Source: Dastarcus helophoroides (lineage: Eukaryota > Arthropoda > Insecta > Coleoptera > Bothrideridae). Taken from it: a DNA stretch of 64,000 nt. The stretch covers positions 36,951,992 through 37,015,991 of the forward strand of contig CM053329.1 of assembly GCA_028583605.1 (NCBI GenBank). Reading direction: 5' to 3'. Shown piece by piece: positions 47,781 to 57,400 of this stretch. Position numbers and translations under genes: made by a program. Every line of letters begins with the position of its first letter. The stretch's first letter is position 1. The notes beneath the pieces are model-generated. The model was not told the origin of the DNA and made no database searches. It saw only the letters and a list, made by a program, of their open reading frames with translations.

Positions 47781-49305
47781 TTATTATACACCAGTGATGA
47801 ATTTTAAGGCTTTGAAGTAATGGTAAACCAGCAGAATTCATTTTATCAAGATCTTTCGATCATTTTGGAAGCTTTTATCACTAGCAGTAAGTCGTAGTTA
47901 AGTATATCTGTAAATAAGTAAGAAAAATGAAATATGAAATTCTTTTAGCTACTTTCAAGACAAAGTTATCTTCAATTATACATAAAGTTTACAATATTAT
48001 CGATTTAAGGTTATCTAGTTGGTTTGCTCTTTGCAAATCTATTGCCATGACTCATAACATTGGTGCGTATTTTTGCTGGGAAGTTTATTATCTCCTAAAA
48101 TGGAGATAACTACATTTGTTGTTTAGAATACGAACAACATTTTTAATAAGATCTTAAAAGAAAAGGTTTTTACAGTCAAATGCTTATCTATGTTCTATTT
48201 GAAACATGTCTATGACATTTTAAATATTACAATACCTTTCAGTATTGTAATTTATCTTCCTTATCAAAACTTTAACAAAGTCAGTCCAATCAAATCCAAA
48301 TTTAGGTAGCCAACATTCTACAGTATGACACATTCATTTATGGGTTACCTTGAGGAATTTTTATTTATTGTTGGACCTTACGATTTCTTTTTAAATTGTA
48401 GAACTTAAAGGACTCCATTTTTGAAAACAAATTTTAGAAATTTTATCGTAAAAGTCAAAATTTTATTTCCAGAATTTTTTGATTTTTCTTAAAACGTTTT
48501 TTGCGATATCGAGACATTTTTCGAAATTTCGCCATTTTCCTTAGTATTTTTCCTGAACAAGTTTACCTTTTCTAAAGTTTCGATCCCAAAATCGGGGTTT
48601 TTTCAACTTTTTTTTCCCAAAACTTCGACTGGAACTTCCAAAATGAAAAATCTCTTTATGAAAATTGGAATATTGTAATATTTAACCAAAGATTAGGTAT
48701 GTTGAACTTAATATCGAAATTTTGGGGGTAAATTTGAAACGGTGATAGATATTTACCCGTCCACCTCACAATTTTTTAATTTTCTGAAACAATTCGACAT
48801 TTTTTCTTAACAATGCTACTTCAAGTCTCGAAAATCGAGAGCTTATTTTTGATTGTTTCGGGTTTAAATGTCGTTTTTTTCTTGTTTTACACATCACGCC
48901 CCTTCATTTGACACCTCACAGGCTGCTGTGACGTCAATCTGTCCTAGAATCGCCTATGACTTATCTACTAATATGCCATTTCTTCTTACACACTTTGACT
49001 TAAATTTAAAAATAATCAGTTTCTCATATTTGCGATTATTGTTGCAACATTTTCATTATACAATTACATTTCCTGTTGCATTCCTCAACACGATGACTTC
49101 AAAATTGAAATTATGACAAGTTAAGCGAATATCTCTAATTACGGATCTTCGTTTTAATCAACTTTCTCCTACTAAAAATATTTGTATCAAAAACCAATAA
49201 CTAGAACTTATACCGGGACATTTTGCTGTTTTCAAAACCTTTCTCGCATTTCCTGTACCATCACTGTTTCTCAAGTTATTGATCATCCAAATTCAGAAAT
49301 GAATT
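47781..49305. other. Intronic sequence, no gene recognised
   Basis: Contains short open frames without motifs and a full palindromic TGACGTCA near 48927. About 49118-49215 is a copy of the repeat at 10.5 kb. Confidence 0.5.
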
Positions 49306-49560
49306 GTTTGCTTTGAAGATAATAACTGGGCAAAAAATCATCTTACGAGGCTCGAAGCTCAATCAAATTAAAGAAAATTAAATTATCTACAAGAACAGGA
49401 AAAAAATAGTGAAGTCCGTGAACCTTCTTAAATGTTAACGTTAATTTTGATTTTTACCCCCAATGGTTTTCGTGTAATTACTAAAAAAAAACCGCTGATG
49501 CTTAGAAAATATTGAGCTCGAAATTTGAAAACTGGAAACTTGCGAAATTAATATCTTTAT
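49306..49560. repeat. Isolated diverged monomer of the 217 bp satellite with flank
   Basis: AAAAATCATCTTACGAGGCT … CAATCAAATTAAAG..AATTAAATTATCTA follows the satellite monomer order. It continues into ATATTGAGCTCGAAATTTGA and AACTGGAAACTTG, which match the array's right flank at 40170-40220. Confidence 0.65.
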
Positions 49561-49712
49561 AAAGATACTAGTATCACTCTGAAGATGATAGCTTAGCTAT
49601 CGAAACGCGTTAGGACAACTTTTGGGTTTTTTAATCATTCTTGGTTTCAAAGGACAAGATATGCATATCAATTTTTTAAGATAACCAGGGACCATTCCGT
49701 ACCATGAAAAAT
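49561..49712 (+). repeat. Foldback repeat, right half with 3' tail
   Basis: Centre (TCTGAAGATGATAGCTTAGC, CGAAACGCGTTAGG), right arm, and tail (GATAACCAGGGACCATTCCG). It is inserted within the dispersed repeat described at 49306. Confidence 0.8.
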
Positions 49713-50040
49713 AGAAACTTGGAGCTTTATTATGCTATTTTCCAATTTTCAATACGTCAATTTTTCTTTGAAATACAGTCTTTGAAAATCACCCAACAAT
49801 TTGATTTTTTTTTATATCTTTTGTGCTTCGTATATTTTTTGCATTTATTGTTAAAATAGTTTTCTAGTTGAGAATAACGTGACTTAGTCTGCGAAATTGG
49901 ATCAGGTTTACAATTTAATGGAAAACTCAACAAAATTAAAGCGCTTTTAAATTTATTAAATTAATTAATTTGTTTCATTTTGATGATTAAATGTGTCTGG
50001 TTTGAATTAGGAACCAAACGCAGGTTCGTTTTTATAAAAT
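49713..50040. other. Intronic; dispersed repeat remainder and array flank
   Basis: 49713-49830 continues the dispersed repeat shared with 27.99-28.14 kb. 49908-50040 is the left flank of the 154 bp array and is duplicated at 51049-51180. Confidence 0.55.
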
Positions 50041-51735
50041 GAGCTCGTATAATAAAGCTAACTTAGTCATCTATGGATTTAAAGAGTTCGTGTAGATTGC
50101 AGAAGGATGTTTTGTTCAAATTCGTTGTTGTGTATACCTAGCTGCATAGCATATTTCCAGCTATGTATTAGGTAGCAAAGTTGAGTCCTCTGGTGTTCTT
50201 GGATAATAAAGCTAACTTATCACCTATGGATTTAAAGAGTTCGTGTAGTTTGCAGAAGAATCTTTTGTTCAAATTCGTCGTTGTGTATACCTAACTGCCT
50301 AGCGTATCTCCAGCCATGTATTAAGTAGCAAAGTTGAGTCCTGTGGTGTTTTTGGATAATAAAGCTAACTTAGGCACCTATGGATTTAAAGAGTTCGTGT
50401 AGATTACAGAAGGATGTTTTATTCAAATTCGTTGTTGTGTATACCTAGCTGCCTAGCGTATTTCCAGCAATGTATTAGATAGAAAAGTTGAGTCTTGTGG
50501 TGTTCTTGGATAATAAAGCTAACTTATCACCTATGGATTAAAAGAGTTCGTGTAGTTTGCAGAAGAATCTTTTGTTCAAATTCGTCGTTGTGTATACCTA
50601 GCTGCCTAGCGTATCTCCAACTATGTATTAAGTAGCTAAGTTGAGTCCTGTGGTGTTCTTGGATAATAAAGCTAACTTAGACACCTATGGATTTAAAGAG
50701 TTCGTGTAGATTGCAGAAGGATGTTTTGTTCAAATTCGTTGTTGTGTATACCTAGCTGCCTAGCATATTTCCAGCTATGTATTAGGTAGCAAAGCTGAGT
50801 CCTGTGGTGTTCTTGGATAATAAAGCTAACTTAGTCACCTATGGATTTAAAGAGTTCGTGTAGATTGCAGAAGAATCTTTTGTTCAAATTCGTCATTGTG
50901 TATATCTAGCTGCCTAGCGTATCTCCAGCTATGTATTAAGTAGCAAAGTTGAGTCCTGTGGTGTTACATGATGCTGGCAACCATTACATTGAACGAATTC
51001 TAGATGTAAAGTTACAGTAAAATTGTTCTCTACCCTTAGATGCTGCAGTTAATGGGAAACTCTCCAAAATTAAAGCGTTTTTAAATTTATTAAATTAACG
51101 GATCAATTTGTTTCATTTTGATGATTAAATTTGTCTTGTTTGAATTAGGAACCAAACGCAGGTTCGTTTTTAAAAAAAATGAGCTCGTATAATAAAGCTA
51201 ACTTAGTCATCTATGGATTTAAAGAGTTCGTACAGATTACAGAAGGATGTTTTGTTCAAATTCGTTATTGTGTATACCTAGCTGCCTAGCGTATCTCCAA
51301 CTATCTATTAAGCAGCAAAGTTGAGTCCTGTGGTGTTCTTGGATAATAAAGCTAACCTAGTCATCTATGGATTTAAAGAATTTGTGTAGATTGCAGAAGG
51401 ATGTTTTGTTCAAATTCGTTGTTGTGTATACCTAGCTGCCTAGCATATTTCCAGCTATGTATTAGGTAGTAAAGTTGAGTTCTGTGGTGTTCTAGGATAA
51501 TAAAGCTAACTTAGTCACCTATAGATTTAAAGAGTTCGTGTAGATTGCAGAAGAATCTTTGGTTCAAATTCGTCTTTGTGTATATCTAGCTGCCTAGCGT
51601 ATCTCCAGCTATGTATTAGGTAGCAAAGTTGAGTCCTGTGATGTTACATGATGCTGGCAACCATTACATTGAACGAATTCTAGATGTAAAGTTACAGTAA
51701 AATTGTTCTCTACCCTTAGATGCTGCAGTCGCCGC
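50041..51735. repeat. ~154 bp array with ~307 bp dimeric period, two blocks sharing flanks
   Basis: GGATAATAAAGCTAAC is at 50201, 50354, 50508, 50661 and 50815 (spacing 153-154). Two monomer types alternate, one with GAAGGATGTTTTGTTC, the other with GAAGAATCTTTTGTTC: A-B-A-B-A-B in the first block and A-A-B in the second. Both blocks end in the same TTACATGATGCTGGCAACCA sequence (50964 and 51643) and start with the same AACCAAACGCAGGTTCG flank, so a whole block was duplicated and then changed copy number. Confidence 0.9.
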
Positions 51736-53424
51736 TCTCAGATCACTTATTTAAATAGAAAATGAAGAAATGCTATTTACTCACTCTGGATATAATATCA
51801 GTGTATATTTTCGGGATGAATCGTATCCTGCTAATATCCCACCTTGCAAGCTAAGTCTGTGCCAATTTTCGTCGAAGCCACTTCACTAGTGAAAAGCAGA
51901 CTAACACACTTTAGCATTTATTTATTAGTTAGAATTAGAATTCTGAGTCAAGTCATTGGTGAATTATGTAGGTGAATCAATAACCTTCTGCATTCAGCAA
52001 TTAAAATATAAAGTTCTCAGGATGTTATTAAATTTAATTCCATTAAAAAATTAATCTTTGTTTGCAAATTAGATAATAAATTTTAGAAATAAATTTGCAT
52101 TTTTATTTTCCTAATGTAAGTTACCTTGTCCTATCAATTTCATGCAATTCTAACAATGGTTTTAGCTTTCAGCAACACTTACTCAACTGCCTATTAACGT
52201 TAATATGAGTAATAATATCACTAATAAGTTAAATTTTGATAATTAATATTCAGGGAGTTTTCGCAACTCATGATAAATATGTATGAATAGATGTTAATTT
52301 ATGTTAAAATATTGTACATCATAAATAAATATATAACTTATTTGAATAAATATATCCCTTCTTACAAACAGATAAAACTACTGAGAAAATGATAAGCTAA
52401 TAGTATTTGTTTATTTCATGTTAGCATTAAGAAATCGAATTCCACTTATTGCATTTATTATCAGTTTATTGTGTTTCTACATCAACATATAAACAGCTCG
52501 TCATACGGCCACAAAAATCGAAATCCTGGCCCTAAATAGCCCCCAAATTATAATTATTGTTTAAAGCGAAGTTTCGTTCTATATATTTACAGATGGCGCC
52601 GCAACTATTAACTCTGACCGGTGTTGCTTAGAAATTATAGGTTCTAAACACAAAGTTGCAAAATGACTGTAATTAAAGAATTCCCAAAACAACTCCGCTT
52701 TATTCGTTTAAACTTCAGTTTAATATTTCCCGTCAGTTGTTGCTCGATTCTTTAGAAGAATGATGATAGTTGCCCAAGGTCCCCAGCCCCTGTTTAAAAT
52801 TCAAAAATTTGAGCACTTCCGTTGTAATGAATGAGAGAATGTAGATTTACTTCGTTAACGTTGTGCTTGTTGTGCTTGTGTCCGTTCTCGGTTTTAATAA
52901 ACTCGAATTCATTTTCCACGAATGTTGACGTAAAACGTACATTTTCCGGGTTTGGGGCCACATTTAATAAGACGTGACATTAGCTTTCCATTTCGGTTAT
53001 ACTCGAGGGAAGAATCTGACATATTCTGGCTTCTGCAATTCGCTCGAGATCTCAGAAGTTAATAATTGCCAAATCATTCGATCAATCACTCGAACGTCTA
53101 AACATACCTTTATCAAATTATAATTGCTTCAGCGTTTATACCCAACGGAATTTATGTTGATATAACTGTAGCTAGATTTGTAAATAATTAAAATATTATT
53201 TGGAATTGGCGATGTAAAATTGATGATGAAGCACCACAAATTCGATTTCGAGAAGCAGCACTATCGATGAAAGTTTGTATAAACATTTCTCTAAAAATAT
53301 CGATGGATTATTTCAAAACATCAAATTCTTTTACAGGCGCTTCAAGGTTACAACTTGATAGAAATGTAGAGTTTGAGTTTGAAATTACATCAGACTTAAT
53401 AGATATGTAAAATATTTGTCAGAA
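51736..53424. other. Intronic single-copy-like DNA
   Basis: More ordinary composition. An ACAGATGGCGCC sequence lies near 52590, similar to insect CTCF-type sites. No exon or RNA gene was recognised. Confidence 0.5.
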
Positions 53425-53696
53425 TACAGTCAAACCTCCCTATAACGAACCTCCGAGTAAGGAATTACTCTATATAACGAACTCTTTCACGGAGCGCATC
53501 ATTTTAAGCAAAACACTTAAAATTACCCCCATTTAACGAATGCAATACCTCCATACACACAGCGAATTTTTGAACCAAGAATTTCCAAGGTTTAATGGGT
53601 TTTTCAATGTTTCCAGTTCAGAAAGATTTTTTACTTTTTGGGATACCCATATACTAATGACATTCCAGGGTTTAACTGGTTTTTAATTGCATTAGG

Positions 53697-53891
53697 TTGG
53701 GAGAAAGTTCAGTTTTACCCCATGCTAATGACTTTGTTGGCCTGGTAAGTCAAAAAAGATTCTCTTTTTCAATTGATTTCTTGTGCAGGAAGGGTGAGAA
53801 GAGTAAAATTGCAAAAAAAATGTTGAAGGAAAAAGCTTTAACGTTCAGTGGAAAAGATCAATTGATCAATAGTGTTATAATCAAGGTTTAA
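53697..53891 (+). pseudogene. Pogo-type transposase DNA-binding fragment
   Basis: Short frame inside the 721 bp element. EKSKIAKKMLKEKALTF is the only recognisable part (CENP-B-type helix-turn-helix). There is no DDE catalytic region; treated as a remnant and not as an expressed gene. Confidence 0.5.
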
Positions 53892-53969
53892 AAAACAGAC
53901 AAGAAAAATGTTTGGAATCCCTTGAAGCATATCAACTTTTACATATGAGGTGTGTTTTTAATGCTACTT

Positions 53970-54099
53970 CCCTTTAACGAAAATCTCTCTGTAACAAAAA
54001 CCTCTCCTATAACGAAAACCTCTCTATAACGAAAACCTCTCTATAACGAAAACCTCTGTATAACGAAACCTCTGTATAACGAAAACCTCTCTATAACGA
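53970..54099 (+). repeat. Subterminal ~17-18 bp tandem repeats derived from the pogo end
   Basis: About seven and a half units of CTATAACGAAAACCTCT with small changes. The unit equals the element's own terminal sequence (CTATAACGAACCTC), so the end has been amplified internally. Confidence 0.88.
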
Positions 54100-54149
54100 T
54101 TTTTTTTTGTAGGATTTAAGAACCCTGCTATAGGGGAGGTTTGTCTGTA

Positions 54150-54728
54150 GATAATTTTACTTGGTAGGGTGTTCAGAATATCCTGTTCAGACATCAATTT
54201 TACATAAACACAGAAATTAAGGGATATAAAAAAATTCCTAAATTGTTATATTATTTTCAAAGGCTGTAAGTTAAGGAAAAGCAGTCACAGGGAAAAATAA
54301 AAAAAAAATTAGTGCCAGCAGTTTTTGAGTAATCACAAGGAAACCATCGGAATAAAAAAATCCAAAATTTTGTATGCTTTTGGCAATCTGCATGGAGTAC
54401 AATAATATTTTCTCAAGAATACCATTATATGGCTTTTTTCATTCTCTTTTAATTTGACTGGTTTCTGAATCCGTGAGGTGACTAAATTTTCGTCGAGTTA
54501 CCGTCAGTTCAAACAAAAGTGTCATTTTTGATTTTCGTAATTAATAACTCGAGCAATAATGAGCCTTACAAAAAATATGAGTACGGTTTCAAAACCGCAA
54601 AGTGTTCTCTTTAAAAGGTCATAGTTATTAATTTTTTTACGAATTTCTAGGACGAGAAAATTAGTTGAAAAATAATTGCTCAATTAGCCATATTTGCTTA
54701 ACTCAAAAAATCGTCAATTTAATGTTCT
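54150..54728. other. Intronic AT-rich sequence, nothing recognised
   Basis: No open frame, RNA or repeat of note. Confidence 0.5.
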
Positions 54729-54829
54729 GACCTCACACAGTGCTAAAGCTGACCTCACACAGTGCTGAAGCTGACCTCACACAGTGCTGAAGCTGACCTC
54801 ACACAGTGAGCTAACCTCACACTGACCTT
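54729..54829 (+). repeat. 22 bp minisatellite
   Basis: GACCTCACACAGTGCTGAAG CT repeated about four times, with a shortened last unit. Confidence 0.85.
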
Positions 54830-55198
54830 TAGGGTTGCATTTTACTTCTGGTTTTAGCTTATTATAACTTTGCATTCAATGGATAGATCTACTATATTAA
54901 CTAACCGTTTCTAACCTAAACCCAAAAGTATCCCTAAGGGATCCTAAAAGTTATCTGCGATTTATTTTTTTTAACATCATATTCCAAAGTAATGAGTCTG
55001 TTGTGTTTAAGTAGCATTCGTAAAATATGCACTATAAAAATAATTTAAAAAATTCGGAAGCTATTGGGACTTGCTGCTGGAGTAAAAACTAATTTTCAAA
55101 TTATTTGTTGCTTCAAAAATTCCATAATTTATAAATTAAAACTATCATCATAAGAGAGAATGCCATCCCAGCACACTTAAAGCCAGTTAAAATTACAC

Positions 55199-55287
55199 TG
55201 ACAGTATAGCACACTGAGTTAAGGAGACGGATTTTGCTTGATATGCTAATGGGTCGCGAGTTCAAACCCCGGTGTCGATTACGAATT
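55199..55287 (+). repeat. tRNA-like SINE head or tRNA pseudogene
   Basis: An A-box-like TAGCACACTGAGTTAAGG (55207-55224) and a B-box-like GAGTTCAAACCC (55258-55269) are spaced as in RNA polymerase III promoters. The text GGGTCGCGAGTTCAAACCCC then GGTGTCG resembles tRNA-derived SINE heads. A clean cloverleaf with an anticodon stem cannot be drawn, so it is not an active tRNA gene. Confidence 0.55.
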
Positions 55288-55289
55288 TT

Positions 55290-55860
55290 TTAATTAAATA
55301 ATACGTCTTATCTATAGCTGTACACCTTACTCATTGCTGCATAATACTGTTAACATTAGAGCCTGTTGGTAACGCAAATTAGAGTGATGGTGACGTGAAA
55401 CCATAAGTTCCCCCCCCCTAACAAAATCGCGCAGCGTCTAAAGAAATTTTCAGTTCAAGAAGTATCTCTCGATTTTTTTTATATTTTCAGTTCAACTTGA
55501 AATTTTCATTTCTCTCCTAACATGTCTTTTAATTAATTTCAAATTTCTTCACCAAATTTCTAGTTAAAAATTAAAATGTATTTCGTATGATCGAGCTTTT
55601 ATTGAAATTTTAACTTTTTTCCAAAATTTCTACGTTGAATTTTTTTACTTTTTGAAAATTTCGACTTTAAACACACATTTTGACTTTGTTTTGCAAATTT
55701 GAAGTTATATTTCGGAAAGTTTAGTTTTTTCGCTACATATTATGCTTTTCTCAAGATTTCGAACTTAAATTTATCATTTTTGCTATATTTTTCTTAAAAT
55801 TTCGACCTCAAACTCGAAATTTCAATAAAAAATTGTTTTTTAAATTCGTAATTTTCAGTA
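55290..55860. other. Intronic AT-rich degenerate sequence
   Basis: Contains a run of nine C near 55410 and then TTTCGACTTT-type degenerate sequence. No gene seen. Confidence 0.5.
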
Positions 55861-55907
55861 GACCTGAGTAGTCAACATTGCATTGCTTATGCAAAGTTGG
55901 AAGAGTA

Positions 55908-55972
55908 TACAACCACCGTGCCATGCTGATGAGGCCAAGGAAGGCCGAAACTAGTCTATGGTTGCGGTTGTA
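55908..55972 (+). ncRNA. Type I hammerhead ribozyme, apparently intact
   Basis: All conserved hammerhead elements can be read in order. The outer stem I is TACAACC (55908-55914) with GGTTGTA (55966-55972), seven pairs. An internal loop of 6/4 nt follows. The inner stem I is CCATG (55921-55925) with TATGG (55957-55961), four Watson-Crick pairs plus one G-U. The core is CTGATGA (55926-55932). Stem II is GGCC-AAGGAA-GGCC (55933-55946). The core GAA is at 55947-55949. A self-complementary stem III ACTAGT (55950-55955) is followed by C17 at 55956, so the predicted cleavage is after 55956. Such two-pair palindromic stem III hammerheads are known from Penelope-like elements, newt satellite RNA and animal retrozymes, where they often act as dimers. 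It lies in the Toll intron on the opposite strand to Toll. Confidence 0.85.
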
Positions 55973-55974
55973 CA

Positions 55975-56515
55975 TATTTTCAATTTTAAGCACGTTTAAC
56001 TGTTTAATTACAGAACATTTGATTGGTCATTTATGCGATCACATTTACGCAAAGGAGCTTCAGTCAACGGCATCCTAGAAGGAGTGGTAGAGATGCTATA
56101 TTGCTATTACTTTAAGACGTTTCCCTAATGTGCACAATGAAGCATCGAAATTCCGTGAAATGTGTAATTTAAAAATTCGATTAGGTAAAAATGGTAGCGC
56201 TAGAAATCCTCATATTTAACTACTTGATTCCCAATATTACCTTACATAATTCCTAACTTTTTTATCAAAATCTATAGAAAGGTTTGGCCGCAATAAATTA
56301 AAATCTCTTCGAAAACATTCTTCGCCTATACCTTACGTGTTAAAAATCGTTAGTTTGACATTGAATATCTCGACTTCGGCATCCGCACGGATCTTTTAAT
56401 TTTGCAGGTGCACGGGTAACAGTTTTGGTAACATCTGACGTACATTTAAAGAAAATTTATAGAAAAAAACATGACCGGTGAACTACATTAACATTGAAGA
56501 ATATCGCTCATTCCT
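55975..56515. other. Sequence downstream of the hammerhead; no gene seen
   Basis: The first ~60 bp (TTTTCAATTTTAAGCACGTT … TTACAGAACATTTGATTGG) is shared with the segments after the other hammerhead copies. The rest looks single-copy. Confidence 0.5.
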
Positions 56516-56522
56516 ACCTCAG

Positions 56523-56768
56523 TGTTGAAATACAAATCTTGACCCCTAAAAGCAAGAAAGATTAAAAAACACAACAGAGGTTGCTCTAACACGTTTCGAT
56601 AGCGAAGTTAGCATCTTCAAAGATCTTCAATATTTTTCTGAAGATGATAGTTTGGCTATCGAAACGCGTTAGAGCAACCTTTGTTGCGTTTATTGGTTTC
56701 GGGGGCCAAGATTTGTGTTTCAATTTTTGAAGATAACCAAGTACCAGTCCCTCCCACCAAAATTATCT
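56523..56768 (+). mobile_element. Full-length foldback element
   Basis: Left arm (TTGAAATACAAATCTTGACC), both hammerhead-like hairpins (56598-56665), right arm, and the 3' tail (GATAACCAAGTACCAGTCCC TCCCACC). The right arm carries the ACGCGT palindrome. No clear target duplication. Confidence 0.82.
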
Positions 56769-56769
56769 C

Positions 56770-57400
56770 TTATGTGTTCGTTAACTCTAGTTTTTATTAA
56801 TCTTCAAGTTTATCCGTTTTCCTCGAAACCTCATTTAAATTCGAATATTTGTTAAATACTTTCTAGTAAGCTTCGAATTTGCGTTGAAACTATGATTTTC
56901 TGTAGAGAATTTCAAGTATAATTTTCATATTCTGACTTTAAAAGTCTTTTAGAAATTTTTAAACATTTTTAAAGATTTTATCTTAAATTTTCGAAAAATA
57001 TTTTTACATTGACATTTTTTTTTAAATTTCAACTCGAAATTTTCAGTCAAAACTCAAGATTTCAAAAAAAAGTCACTACTTTTTTTCCGATTTATTTCTT
57101 TCACTTTTTGTTATAAATTTCGAATTTACTTGGAAATTTCAACTCTTGTTCAAAGTTGAAAATTCGTCCTTTTTACATATAATTTTTAAATTTCATTTTG
57201 ATATGAAAGTGTTACACTTTTTTCTAAACTTATAAATAATTTTTTGTTACACAATTTTTTTTATAATGTCGATATTAATCTTCAATTTTTTTATTAACAT
57301 AAATTATTAGGTTTTTTCCCAAATTTCGACTTTTTTTCAGATTACCAGTGGCTTGGGTCAATTTGTTTCGATTTAATTTTCCTCTGGTTTCATTTTCCCA
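56770..57400. other. T-rich degenerate sequence leading into the 128 bp array
   Basis: Irregular TTTCGACTTTT-like motifs; no gene. Confidence 0.5.

Larger units (their letters stand above)
53427..54147 (+). mobile_element. Pogo/Tigger-type non-autonomous element, 721 bp
   Basis: Bounded by TA duplications (53425-53426 and 54148-54149) and inverted ends CAGTCAAACCTCC-CTATA and, on the other strand, CAGACAAACCTCCCCTATAG. TA duplication and CAG ends fit the pogo branch of Tc1/mariner. A remnant of 64 codons (53697-53891) includes MLKEKALTFS, resembling the CENP-B/Tc5 DNA-binding domain of pogo transposases. The catalytic domain is absent, so it depends on an enzyme from elsewhere. Confidence 0.85.

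Noticed and set aside
48927..48934. TGACGTCA palindrome (CRE-like) in the Toll intron
   Set aside because: A single 8 bp match in a 21 kb intron is weak evidence of a regulatory site.
52584..52600. ACAGATGGCGCC, a CTCF-like word, with a short in-frame ATG
   Set aside because: One short match without supporting sites; the following frame is only 12 codons.
55410..55420. C homopolymer run
   Set aside because: Simple homopolymer, possibly an assembly or slippage site; no function inferred.
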